Shown: piece after piece, positions 43,331 to 55,397 of the stretch
How the letters are laid out: every line of letters starts with the position of its first letter
Numbering within the stretch: position 1 is the stretch's first letter
DNA from: Panicum virgatum
Lineage: Eukaryota; Streptophyta; Magnoliopsida; Poales; Poaceae
DNA length: 64,000 bases
NCBI RefSeq assembly: GCF_016808335.1
Contig: NC_053143.1
Coordinates: 186,001 to 250,000 of the forward strand
Direction: 5' to 3'
The notes under the pieces: model-generated
What the model saw: the letters and a program-made list of their open reading frames with translations, nothing else
Told to the model about the DNA's origin: nothing
Database searches by the model: none
Position numbers and translations under genes: made by a program

Positions 43331-46300
43331 TGTGCAGGTCGGAGGCTTGGAGAACAGGTGGATCATGGACTCCGGTTGTTCGTGCCACATGACTGGAAAT
43401 GACAAATGGTTCTCCAGCCTCACCCCGATGCGCTCAAAGAAGTACATTGTGTTCGGAGATAATGGAAGAGGAAAGGTACGTGGACTTGGCGCTGTTCGAG
43501 TTTCTGATCGCTTTACCCTGAGAGAAGTTGCTTTGGTTTCGAATCTTGGCTTTAATTTGCTCTCTGTTTCGCAACTTCTTGATGAGGGGTTTGAGGTTCG
43601 CTTCAAGGAGGGTTGCTCGCGTGTTCTGGATTCCAGGGGAGATTTGGTTTGCCGGATTACACCTCGTGATAGTGTTTTCTTGGTTGACTTATCTGGAACT
43701 CCTTTTGGCCCTTCTCATTATTTGATGGCTGGTCCGTCTTCTGATCTGTGGAAGTGGCATAGGAGACTTGGACATTTGAGCTTTGACTTGTTGTCGAGAC
43801 TGAGCTCACTTGGCCTGATCCGAGGATTGCCCAAATTGAAGTTTGAAAAGGACCTTGTTTGCCATCCGTGTCGCCACGGGAAGATGATTGCCACTTCACA
43901 TCCGCCTGTTAATCAGGTGATGACCTCTCACCCTAGAGAGTTGCTACACTTGGACACTGTTGGTCCTTCTCGGGTGATGTCTGTTGGTGGGAAGTAGTAT
44001 GTTCTTGTGATTGTGGACGACTTTTCTCGCTATTTTTGGGTCTTTTTCATGAGAACCAAGGATGAGGCTTTCGAGTTTGTTCGAGACTTGATCTTGAGGT
44101 TGAAAAACGAGCTACCCCAGGCCATGAGAGCGATTCGCAGTGATAATGGCACAGAATTCAAAAACGCTCGTTTTGACGCCTTTTGCAGTGGTCAAGGGCT
44201 TGAACACCAGTATTCTTCTCCCTACACTCCACAACAGAATGGAGTTGTAGAGCGGAAGAATCGGACGCTGGTTGAGATGGCGAGGACGATGCTCGATGAG
44301 CATAGGACTCGTCGCAAATACTGGGCTGAGGCGGTTAACACCGCTTGTTACGTGTCCAACTGCATTTTCTTGCGTGCTTTCATGCACAAGACTTCTTATG
44401 AGTTGCGGTTTGGACGCCAGCCCCGTGTTGACCATCTCAGAGTTTTCGGTTGCTGGTGCTTTTGTGCTGAAAGATGGAAATCTTGATAAGTTTGAGTCTC
44501 ACTCGTCTGACGGTATTTTTCTCGGTTATGCTTCTCACTCTAGAGCATACCGTGTGCTGATTATTGATACTAACATCGTCAGAGAGACTTGTGAAGTCAC
44601 ATTCGACGAGACTGCACCGTGCAATTCTTCTGTTTTTGAAGTTGCAGGAGATGATGAGCTCGGCACCTCCATCTTTGAAGATGAGGAGGAAGAAGCTGCA
44701 GATGGTGACACTGAGGCTACCACGCGTGCTGTGGACCCAGCTATCTCTGCAACGAGCTCGGACGATGACGACGGCCCCGACCCGACTACGTCTACTTCCC
44801 GGGGACTGTTCGAGGAGGTGACTCAGGCTTCACCAGCTGCACCTGTGGAGACACCAGCTTTGGTTGAGGAGGAAGCGACTTTGACACGGGAAGCACCGCG
44901 ACACATTCAGCGCCGCCATCCACCTCAACAGATGCTAGGTGATCTCAACGAGCGAGTCACCAGATCCAAGGTAACAAGTATCGCTGGCTTTCGTCATTCA
45001 GCGTTTGTTGCCTCTTTTGAGCCCAAAGATATTGGACACGCTCTTTCTGATTCTAATTGGGTCAATGCCATGCATGAGGAACTTGAAAATTTTGAAAGAA
45101 ACCAAGTTTGGGTCTTAGTCAAGCCTCCACCTGCTGTAATCCCATCGGAACGAAGTGGGTTTTCAAAAACAAGCAAGGTGAGGATGGGTTGGTTGTTCGA
45201 AAAAAGGCTCGTCTTGTTGCCCAGGGGTTTTGCCAAAAATGAGGGTATTGATTTTGAGGAGACTTTTGCCCCTGTTGCTCGTTTGAAAGCTATTCGAATC
45301 TTTCTTGCATTTGCTGCTTCCAAGGGTTTTAAGGTTTTCCAAATGGATGTTAAATATGCCTTCTTGAATGGCTTTATCGAAAAAGAGATTTATGTGAAGC
45401 AACCTCCTGGTTTCGAAAATCCCAAGTTTCCAAACCGTGTTTATAAACTTCAGAAAGCTCTTTACAGTTTGAAACAGGCACCTAGAGGTTGGTATGATAG
45501 ATTGAAAACCTTTTTGCTGGCTCAGGGCTTTAAAATGGGATGTGTTGATAAAACTTTGTTCCTCATGCGATCTGGCACTGATTTTCTTTTAGTTCAGATA
45601 TACGTGGATGATATTATCTTTCGTGGCTCTTCTCACGCCCTTGTCTCCAAGTTTTCTGAGCAGATGTCCAGGGAGTTCGAGATGAGCATGATGGGTGAGC
45701 TGCAGTTCTTCCTCGGGCTGCAGATCAAGCAAACTCCTCAGGACACTTTTGTCCATCAAGACAAGTACACTAGAGACTTGCTGCGGAAGTTCGACATGAG
45801 TGACTTGTCTCCTCAGCCGACTCCGATCAGCACATCTACGGCGCTTGATGAGGACTTGGACGGCGAGGCGGTGGACCAGAAGGAGTACAGGAGCATGATC
45901 GGCTCTCTCCTGTACCTGACGGCGATGCGACCGGACATCCAGTTCGGCGTCTGCCTCTGCGCGCGGTATCAGGCTTCGCCGCGCACCTCCCACAGGCAGG
46001 TGGTGAAACGCATCTTCAGGTATCTGAAATTCATCTCTGAATTTGATCTTTGGTATTCTGCAGATTCTTCTCTAGTTTTGGTGGGTTTTTCTGATGCCGA
46101 TTTCGATGGGTGTCGGTTGGATCGCAAGTCGACATCTGGCACTTGTCAATTTCTCGGTACATCTTTGGTGTCTTGGTCCTCTCGCAAGCAGGCTGGCGTA
46201 GCGCTTTCTTCCACAGAAGCTGAGTATGTTGCCGCTGCTAGTTGCTGCTCCCAGATACTTTGGATGAAACAAACCTTGCAGGATTATGGCTTGAGTTTCG

Positions 46301-46545
46301 GTAGGGTTCCCATCTTTGTAGACAACCTGTCAGCCATTAGCATTCCAAAGAACCCTGTCCTACACTCCAGAACCAAGCACATAGACATCCGATTCTATTT
46401 CCTGCGAGACAACCATGAGAGATGACACATAGACCTGATCCATGTCCCTTCAGAGAGGCAAACCGCATATATCCTCACCAAACCGCTAGAGCAGGACACC
46501 TTTGCTCGCTTGCAAGGGGAGCTTGGGGTTTGTTACCCTTTTTGA
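43331..46545 (+). pseudogene. Sirevirus 1 pol: protease, integrase, reverse transcriptase, RNase H, broken
   Basis: Recognisable in order are: protease (WIMDSGCSCHMTG), the integrase zinc region (WHRRLGHLSFD...CHPCRHGKM), the integrase core with D, D, E ([25 protein letters not shown]), reverse transcriptase (YVDDIIF) and RNase H ([21 protein letters not shown]). Lesions: TAG 43995-43997; an extra T near 44462; a one-base loss near 45140, later compensated by an extra A near 45237, so about 30 residues are read in the wrong frame; TGA 46423-46425. The last part (DLIHVPSERQTA, LTKPLEQDTFA) is readable to TGA at 46543-46545. Confidence 0.9.
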
Positions 46546-47930
46546 TCGCTGACTTTTCTTTGGTTAGCTTTGTAGGTCTTGTTTGCTCTTTTTTTTGTTT
46601 CCTAGGTTTGGTAGTTGCATTGTGCATATGTATTGTACATGTTTGCATTTTGCATTGTCTCACTTGCACTAGCATTCTTGTATACACTGCTATGATCTTC
46701 TAGTACCTGCTAGTGTGAGTTGATAAATTTGATCATGTATAGCTTGCTCCACTGTGTATATGACATCATCTGAGTTAAGCTATTTTGATTTGAAAAACTG
46801 AAAACATGATCACCCTATTTTGGCTACTAGCATGTTAGGGCGTGTTGATATGCTTTGCTATCTTATTCATGCTAGTGTGGCTTTTCGTTCAGCAATTCAT
46901 ACTTCAAATGATCTAAATCTGATAAATTTGCTTGAACTGTTCTTGAAATGGATTGAAAAGATCCAGGTGGGATTGCTTGTCGCACTGATCGAGCTTTTGG
47001 GACGGCTCACTTTGCACTTGTGAGAACCCGGGCAAGGCTGTGCATGACTGAAACGAGTACTTTAAGCTTCTGATTGTCTTTTGGCATAGGCTTGGTCTCG
47101 TTGCTAAGTAAAGCTTGACAAGCTTTCAACCCCTGGCATTAAGAATTGCATGATATAAATTTGATTGAAAAATGAATGTTGGCAACTTGTTTTGGCTGGT
47201 TTGGCTCACCTGTATGAGTTTGATTAGCACTGCTTTCCATTCCCTACTTGTTAGTGCTGGATCATGGGTGATGCTTTTATTTCTCCTAAACTGAACTAGC
47301 CTAGCTCTAGACTAATATGATATACTCTGTTGAGCTAGATGCAGGTCTTGTTTATGGATGCACACGTGCTTGTGACTAGATATTGCTCATATCCTTGTAT
47401 CTCTGAATGCTTTCACTTACACCTCCTGTATTGCATTCATTGCATAGCATCTGTTCAGGGGGAGTTTTAGCTTCAGGGGGAGCTTTAGGTCTTTTTAGGC
47501 TTGATGTGTGCATGTGCCAACAAGGGGGAGAATTTTGAGAGAAGTGATCGAACAAGGGGGAGACTTATTTGATTTTTGAAAAACTTGTTGTGCACAGGGC
47601 TTCGAGAGTGCATCATTTTGGGAGAGTTGCACTTGTGAGAGGGAAAAGCTTTGCTTGTGGAGTTTCTGCTTTGTTCTTGGCTCCTGGTTTTCCTCGTTTT
47701 GCATGACTGCGTCGAGCGTTACCTCTGTCTTTGAGGAGTCATGTTTTGGCTTTTGATCGATTGCGTCGAGCCTTTGTCCTTGTCTTAGGGGATCGATTTT
47801 GCTTGAGTAAGTGACTGTTCCTGCCTTTCTGAGCCTTTTGTCACTTGCTTGTGCATCTTTGTTCTTTTCTGGTTTCACTTCTCTTGGTTCATTTGTGGTG
47901 TGTTGACAATGCACTCATCAAGGGGGAGAT
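46546..47930 (+). other. 3' UTR of Sirevirus 1 with repeated polypurine tracts
   Basis: There is no coding frame of note. G-rich purine tracts of the form (C)AAGGGGGAG or CAGGGGGAG occur near 47457, 47474, 47521, 47552 and 47919. The last one directly precedes the 3' LTR and is the functional PPT by position. Several PPT-like copies are a known Sirevirus hallmark. Confidence 0.8.
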
Positions 47931-49523
47931 TGAGGAATGTTGAGTACTCTATTTTGCTTGTGATGAGTGAATTGTCAACCGTGCGGTGTGATCGTGCGCT
48001 TGGTCTTTGGATTGTAGGAACACGGGCGTGGAGTGTTGACGGGGAGCTGCCATGGAGGTGCTGTGGCCGATGGACCGTGCGGTGAACGGCGGTGAAGGGC
48101 AGCCGGGACGGGAGCTCGGACCGGGCGGCAGCTGTGGCGTCCACTCCTGGATCGAGGGCGCAAGCGGCGACGGAAGGTGGGTTTCTTGGTTTGCGCCACA
48201 AACCCAATGAGGCGGACGGCGGTTGAAGACGCCAAGTCGTGGAGGTGACGGGCGTCGCTCTCGAGACTGACGGAGGTGACGGGCGTCGACGGCGTCTAGG
48301 GCCTCGCTGCGAGCGAGGAGGTGACGGGCGTCGGGCGGCGTCTAGGTCCGTCAGAAGGCCGAGGCGGGAAGGCGTCTAGGGCCACGGCGTGGAGGCGGGA
48401 ATCTTCCCGCGCGTGAGGTTTTGGCGGTTTTCTCAAAACCGGCCACCTACCCGGGTTTCACGGACACTCCAAAACCGCGGACTGGATCTTCATCAAGACG
48501 GCGGCATCGTGGAGAAGACTTCGTTCCGAAGAAAGAACTTAGGCCATCGGATGAGATCGTGTACAGGGGGTGCTGCAGGGCAACCGGTCTGACCGGTCCC
48601 TGGCACCGGTCTGACCGGTCTAACCAACCGGTCTGACCGGTCCCGCGGGTATAAATACCCCTTCACTTGTGTTAGGTTGGGTGCGGCTTTGGTATTGTGT
48701 CCGTGAATTGTTCTATCTCCCAGGCCGCCGCCCCTGTGTTCCTCTCCCTCTATTCTTCTCTTTAGAGTAAATTTGGTTGATGGATTTGTGAGACCTTGTG
48801 TGGATTTGATTGGGAAAGGAGGCCCTAACCTCCTCGTGCCCTCTGGGCTTTTTGAATCAATCACATCTCCTCGTTTTGTGCCCTTGTGTGATGGATTTTC
48901 GACTTTGTTTTTGGCGCACTTGATTGCGAGGAGGCTATGAGTTCTTTACTATGATTCCCATGCTTCTAGTCCTGTCCTAAACCCTCTGGAATAACGAGCT
49001 CTTTTGAATTGGATTTATTGAGTTCTTGAGAAAACCCCAATCCTTCTTGATCTCCCCTCGAATTCTCAAGATTCTTTGATCTTTAGGACGAGATCTCTTG
49101 GGGATGTGTTCACGGGGTAGGGACGAAGAAATCCCCCAAGTTTCATCGATTTTCGTGGTCATTTGGTCGAGATTCACCGTTTGAATCAAAGTTCTTCGGG
49201 GTTTTCTGGGTGCTGCCGGTCAGACCGGTAGGCAAGACCGGTCAGACCGGTCTGCTCGCTTTTGAACAGACTCGACCGGTCAGACCGGTCCAGGCAGAGA
49301 AGTCTGCTGTTTTCTCTCGATTCGTTTCCGATTTGCTTCGTGTTTTCGCTCGCCATTCGAGGCCTTTTCTGTTGGTTTAGCTTTTCTATAACTACTCCAA
49401 ACTTTGGTCAGAACGCTTGAGGGCTTGGGTGATTTTCGGAATATAGGCCGACGATTCAAATTTTGAAAGAAATTTTGATCGGTTCACATTCACCCTCCTC
49501 TGATCACCGACTTCGGTCCCTCA
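47931..49523 (+). repeat. 3' LTR of Sirevirus 1
   Basis: This is 1593 bp from TGAGGAATGTTGAG to ...GGTCCCTCA. It has three ACCGGTCTGACCGGT units (48583-48643) and TATAAATA at 48650-48657. Further ACCGGTCAGACCGGT palindromes lie near the U5 end (49217-49290). The LINE resumes right after it. Confidence 0.9.
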
Positions 49524-50870
49524 ACTCTGTTGCTCGCCGGCTTCCGTCTGCCCATGGGCCTCTCATGGCGAAGAGCGAAAGGCTAATTTGGGTGAAGTCC
49601 GTTCTCACAGTGGTACCGCTCTATGCTATGATGGCTGACCGCTTGCCACCTTGGGCACGCAAAGAAATCGAGGCCATTTGCAGGAGGTTTTTCTGGGCCG
49701 GGAATGACCCGTCGGTCCGTGGCAAGTGTGTCGTCGCTTGGCCGGTGGTTGCAAGGCCCACTGTTCTGGGCGGTTTTGGTGTAGCGGCCGGACTTGAGGC
49801 TTACCAGCATGGCCTTGCAAGTTAGGTGGCTGTGGTTGTAGAAAGCTGATGACGACCGTGCTTGGTCGGGGCTCCAGCTCAAGGTGCAGGATGACGTATG
49901 AGCATTCTTTGCAGCTTCTACCTACGTCCAACTGGGGAACAGGAACTCCACGCTATTCTGGGTGGACAACTGGATTAATGGTCACTCAGTGGCCGTCATT
50001 GCTCCAGCGCTGCTTGGCTCAGTTCATAGGAGAGCAAAGCGCTCCCGGACAGTGGCCGAGGCTCTCACGGGAAGACGATGGGTGCAAGACATATCTGGGG
50101 GCTGTCAGTGGCGGCCATCACCGGTTACCTTCGCCTTTGGGATGCCGTCGCTAACATCCAGCTCAGTGATTTGGAGGACAAGACGATTTGGAAGTGGACC
50201 GCTGATGGTCAGTACAGTGCCAAATCAGCTTACAGGATGCTCCACTCCGGGTCTGTGGGATTCCCCGAGTTCAATCAAACTAATCTGGGATACCTGGGCA
50301 CCTCTTCGTTTCAAGATATTCCTCTGGCTTGCGTGCCGGCGGCGATTATGTACAGCAGACAGGCGGCAGCGACATGGGCTTGAGGCTAGAGCTCTTTTCC
50401 ACCTATGTGACTCAGCCTGAGTCCCGTCTCCATCTCTTTGTCAAGTGTAGTTTCGTGACAAGAATTTGGACAGCAATCTGTGATTCACTAGGCCAGCCTA
50501 GGCCTTGTGCGAGCAATTGTGGCTCCATCGACAGCTTCTGGCGCCGCGCTAGGAGGAGATGGCCTGGTGAGCTGCGCAAGGGTTTCGACTCCCTCTTCTT
50601 GATTGTGGCCTGGCAAGTGTGGAAGGAGCGGAATGCTCGTTGCTTCAGAGGCGAGTCGGCAGCTATATCCCACTGGCTTAGGACTTCCTTCGATGTTGCG
50701 ACACTTTGGGTCCGAGCAGGAGCGGTCGCCTGGGTAGTGTTTTACGTGAATAGTCCCGTATATGCTTGATTGTATGGCCAAGGTCCCCTCCCTTGGTCGA
50801 GTTTTTGTAATCTGTACAAACTCTTCTGCTTAATACAATGATAAGCTCTCCTGCATATTCAAAAAAAAAA
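49524..50870 (+). pseudogene. L1-type LINE, C-terminal part, 3' UTR and poly(A) (second piece)
   Basis: It continues the LINE from 38359: SVARRLPS, LMAKSERLIWVKSVLTVVPLY, EAICRRFFWAG, then a zf-RVT-type region (SAKSAYRMLHSG, FLIVAWQVWKERNARCF) with several frameshifts. The 3' UTR has TAATACAATGATAAGC shortly before an A10 tail at 50861-50870, typical of plant L1 elements. About 30 codons between the two pieces are absent. Confidence 0.88.
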
Positions 50871-53250
50871 CCTCACCCTTTACTACTATCGAGCGGAGCC
50901 TGCGGCTTTTTATCTCCTTCCTTTTGTGGTGTCCGACTGTCCGAGACTACCCCATCGCCGATCGTCCCCTCACTCTCCCTCCCCGGTGACGTCTTCCTCC
51001 CTCCCCATCCATCTACTCCACCACCCGTCCCCATAGAGGACACGCGGATGCGTAAGGGTGCAGACGGTTGCAGAAACAGGCAGTGCGGCCAGCTCGGTCG
51101 GGGTAGCGCAAGGGGCGCGGCTTTACGCCCTGGTGGCTATGGATTGGAGTGCGGCGGGCAGCTGCAATGGCAGCGCCGCTGGGACGCTGCGCGGCAGCCT
51201 ACGGGCGCTCAAGTTTCTCTTGCTGGCGGCGGTCCGGTCGGCGGTGCGAGCTAGTTGCGCAGCGGGTCCGGGTCCGGGTCCGGCCGGCTGGCCGCCCGCC
51301 CGCCGCCATGAGATTAGGAGCAGTTGGCGATGGACCGGTGAAGGGAGAGGAAACTGTGGAATTGTATTTGAGTGGCCCAATCCAACACCCAACTCGGCCC
51401 GGCCCCACATGGCCCATCATTCAAAACTTCTACTTCCCACCCTGAATTAACGGCTCGACCATTGGCCCCCAACTTGGCCATCGCAGCATTGATCGGTTCT
51501 TGGAACATGTTGTGCTCATTTTTGGGAGTCGGCGCGGCACGGTGCGGGTTACAATAGTGCCACAGCAGAATATTTAAGTCGGCACAGGAACTAACCCGCG
51601 CCGCGCCGCGCCGCGCCGACTCAACAATGTAGTTCTAGCATCAACTTCTGCTCCAACATCATGAACTTCATCTGCTTGGACTGAACTGATGGAGATGGGT
51701 CCCGTGTGGCAATTTTCAGGACCGACTCCGAGTCGTATCGGCTCCGGATGAGCCGATCCAGAGTCCGTTCAGGATTCAACCCATCGGGTCAAGCTCGGAA
51801 GCTTGCATAAGGTATGCCAGTTGGACCTTAATCCGGGTTCAGATACTTGATCCGCAAGCAATTAGAGTCCTCATGGGCCTTTATGTGGTCAAAGCCTGTT
51901 AGTGGAGACTATATATATGCATGAGGGGGCATGGCTTCGGGTGACCTAATTGGTGCGTGTGAGAGCCATCGCAGAAAAGGTTTCTATGAAACCCTAACCG
52001 TGCTCCAGTCCAATCTCTCAAGATCCTCCGCCAAGTTCGTGGTGCTAGCACGCCAGAACTCGGTGTCACCTTCCCGCACGTATGGATACCATAGAGGCGT
52101 TGCTGTGACTGCTACGCTGATCAACCGACTGGTTTTGAGGGCGGCCGAGTGGTTCTTGATCGAGATCGGCTCAAGGAATCGGCATCAGCTCTTCGTGACT
52201 GCAACCACTCAGCGCACGACGTCAGGCACTCAGCTGCTTCAACTTATCTTCCATTGTACTGCGCGTCTAGTGGTAACGACCCGCAGGACCGCCGTTGCTT
52301 TCTCGCTGTAGCGGCTTCATAAGCGCTACTTTGGTAGAACACGTCGTACGCCTAACTTATTTTTGCAGGGTGTGATGTGAAATGGTATGGCCTCAATGTC
52401 ATGTGATGATGTATGTGATGATTTGTGCGGCCTGCGTGTCGCAAGTTAACACAACCGGGTTGAGGTTGCACCATTATTGTATAACGACCTGCGTGTCGAC
52501 TTGTGATGTTTGAATCCTCATGTAATTATTTCACTAGCTATTAGATGTAGTAGCTTAGTATCTTTTCATGGAGTCTTCAATCATGATGGCGATGATGATC
52601 ACCACAAGACAGGACGGATGGCAATGGAGGTCACCTAGGAGCCATGGCGATGGAGCCCATTGTGATGCAAGAGGCCATACTATTCACAATATAATATGAT
52701 TATATGCCTGTGATGTTTATTTTTCTATCATACTATTCTTTCATGCTTTTACATATGGTGGATGCTTTAATCATGATAGAATAGCTTCCCTCAGAAAAGA
52801 TTGAGTTTTTTATGCCTTTTACCAATAGTTGTACCTATAAATTTTGATCGTTGTGTGGTAGGTTTACCAAAGTAGAGTACCCTCAGCTATCACTTTTGTA
52901 TAGGGTGGATGTCGGACATTCACAAGCATAGTATTGGTTTACTCAGCAAAACTATCAAAACAGTTTTGGGCTTTAAGGCATAGGGTTGGGGCCGGGGCAT
53001 TGGATGCCACCCAACAAACAAGAGTCGCATAGAGATGTGATTAATAATTTGTTACTTATCTGTATCACTACTTTTCTAGCCGTGATGCTAAAGCTCACTA
53101 GAATTTTAGTGATTATGGATCTTGAACCACTATATGTCGTTAGAGGGAAGATGACTTTGATATAGTAGGTTGTCTTTTGTTAAATCAGTTAATGAAAGTC
53201 TTTACATAAACTTAGTGCTGAAATCTTGCTTTACTTTAATATTGTAGATC
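50871..53250. other. Intergenic DNA and probable 5' LTR/leader of copia element 3
   Basis: From 50871 to about 51640 there is GC-rich sequence with open frames I do not recognise and a GCGCC repeat near 51600. From about 51690 to 53250 the sequence looks like the LTR and leader of the copia element whose gag begins at 53251, including a TATA-like 'actatatatatgc' near 51910. I found no second copy and no clear primer site, so its limits are not set. A good splice acceptor (ttaatattgtag) sits just before the gag start. Confidence 0.4.
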
Positions 53251-55397
53251 ATGTCTGCCAGTAACAATTCCTCTTTCAATTTGCGTTCTGTTCTTGAGAA
53301 AGAAAAGTTGAATGGAACAAACTTTATTGATTGGTACCGCAACCTGAGAATTGTTCTCAGGCAAGAGAAAAAGGAGTATGTTCTTGAGCAGCCATATCCT
53401 GATGATCTCCCTGACAATGCAACTGCTGCTGATCGCAGAGCTTATGAGAAGCACTGCAATGACTCACTTGATGTCAGCTGTCTGATGCTCGCCACCATGT
53501 CCCCTGATCTGCAGAAGCAGTATGAGCATGCGGATGCTCATACCATGATCGAGGGGCTGCGTGGGATGTTTCAGAACCAAGCCAGGACTGAGAGGTTTAA
53601 TATCTCAAAGTCTTTGTTTGCGTGCAAGCTGGCAGAAGGTAGCTCGGTCAGTCCTCATGTGATCAAAATGATTGGTTACATTGAGACTTTGGACAGACTT
53701 GGTTCTAAACTTCACCAAGACTTGGCTACTGATGTTATTCTCCAGTCGCTCCCGGCGAGCTATGAGCCTTTTATCATGAACTTTCAGATGAATGGCTTGG
53801 ATAAAACATTGAGTGAGTTGCATGGGATGCTAAAGACAGCAGAGGAGAGCATTAAGAAGAATCCCAATCATGTGATGATGATTCAGAAGGGGAACAAAAA
53901 GAGGAAGCGTTGGACGCCTCCTAATCCCAAAGGTAAAGACAAGGAAAAGAGTTCCAGTGGTGAGTCCTCGGGCTCTAAGCTAAAGCCAGCACCTAAGGCC
54001 AAATCTGGCCCTACTTCTGAGGATGAATGCTTCCATTGTCATGAAAAGGGATATTGGTCTAGGAACTGCAAGAAGTACTTGGAAGAAAAGAAGAAGAAGA
54101 AGGGAAGTGAGACTTCCACTTCAGGTATAAATGTTATAGAAATAAATATTGCATTATCTTCTAGTGAATCATGAGTATTTGATACTGGATCGATGATTCA
54201 CACTTGCAAATCATTGCAGGGTCTAAGTGAGACTAGAAGATTTGCAAGAGGCGAGTTGGACGTTCGTGTCGGCAACGGCGCAAAGGTTGCGGTGTTGGCA
54301 GTCGGCACCTACCACTTGTCTCTACCCTCCGGATTAGTTTTCGAATTAAATAATTGTTATTGCATTCCTGCTTTGAGCAAGAACATTATTTCTTCTTCAT
54401 GTTTGGAAGAAGTTGGTGATTTTAAGATTGTAATAGAGAACAAACGTTGTTCTATTTTTTGCAATGGTATTTTTTATGCTCATTGTCCATTGGTGAATGG
54501 ATTATATGTTCTTGATCTTGAGGATAAATCTGTCTGTAACATTAATACTAAGAGGCTTAGACCAAATGATTTGAATCCCACTTTTATTTGGCATTGTCGC
54601 TTAGGTCATATAAATGAGAAGCGCATTGAACAACTCCATAAAGATGGATTGTTAAGCTCATTTGATTTTGAATCATTTGACACATGTGAGTCTTGTTTGC
54701 TTGGAAAGATGACCAAAGCCCCTTTCGCTGGTCATAGTGAGAGGGCGAGTGACTTGTTGGGACTTGTACATACTGATGTATATGGACCAATGAGCTCAAT
54801 AGCCATAGGTGTTTTTCAGTACTTCATTACTTTCACTGATGACTTTAGTAGATATGGCTATATCTACTTAATGAGGCACAAGTCTGAATCGTTTGAAAAG
54901 TTCAAAGAATTTCAGAATGAAGTACAAAATCAATTAGGCAAGACAATTAAATTTCTGCGATTTGATCGTGGAGGAGAATATTTGAGCCTTGAATTTGGTG
55001 ATCATTTGAAGCAATATGGAATTATTCCGCAGCTAACTCCGCCCGGAACGCCTCAATGGAATGTGGTATCGGAACGGAGGAACCGAACCTTGTTGGACAT
55101 GGTTCGGTCCATGATGAGCCAAGCTGATCTTCCATTGTCATTTTGGGGTTATGCTCTTGAAACTGCTGCGTTCACACTGAATAGGGTTCCAAGTAAGTCT
55201 GTTGAGAAGACACCATATGAGATATGGACTGGGAAGCGTCCCGGATTATCTTTTCTCAAAGTTTGGAGATGCGAGGCTTATGTTAAACGTTTGATGTCAG
55301 ATAAGCTCACTCCAAAGTCAGACAAATACTTCTTTGTGGGGTATCCTAGGGAAACCAAAGGATATTATTTTTACAATAAGGCGGATGTAAGGATCGA
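53251..55397 (+). pseudogene. Ty1/copia element 3: gag, protease and integrase, cut off by a Sirevirus insertion
   Basis: Gag starts at Met 53251 (MSASNNSSFNLRSVLEKEKL). The knuckle reads CFHCHEKGYWSRNC, with Tyr where the zinc-binding His is expected. TGA at 54172-54174 replaces the Trp that normally precedes the protease FDTGS. The frame continues through protease (CYCIPALSKNIIS), the integrase zinc region (WHCRLGHINEKR, CESCLLGKM) and the integrase core (VHTDVYGP, FDRGGEYLS, VSERRNRTLLDMV), ending in FVGYPRETKGYYFYNKADV. At 55398 the sequence switches to the Sirevirus LTR; RT and RNase H would lie beyond the right edge. The last residues of the open frame come from the LTR. Confidence 0.9.

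Larger units (their letters stand above)
38360..49523 (+). mobile_element. Ty1/copia LTR retrotransposon, Sirevirus-like, decayed, inserted in a LINE
   Basis: It consists of a 5' LTR (truncated, with a hAT insert), a primer site, gag, pol, a long 3' UTR with several G-rich tracts, and a 3' LTR. Sirevirus features seen are repeated AAGGGGGAG tracts before the 3' LTR, a palindrome array upstream of the LTR TATA box, and a large gag with two zinc knuckles. Multiple stops and frameshifts make it inactive. About 136 bp at the outer end of the 5' LTR and roughly 90-100 bp of adjacent LINE are missing, so a deletion removed the left junction and its target duplication. Confidence 0.9.

Noticed and set aside
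51058..51450. GC-rich overlapping frames on both strands
   Set aside because: Their composition explains the openness; there is no motif and no consistent splice structure.
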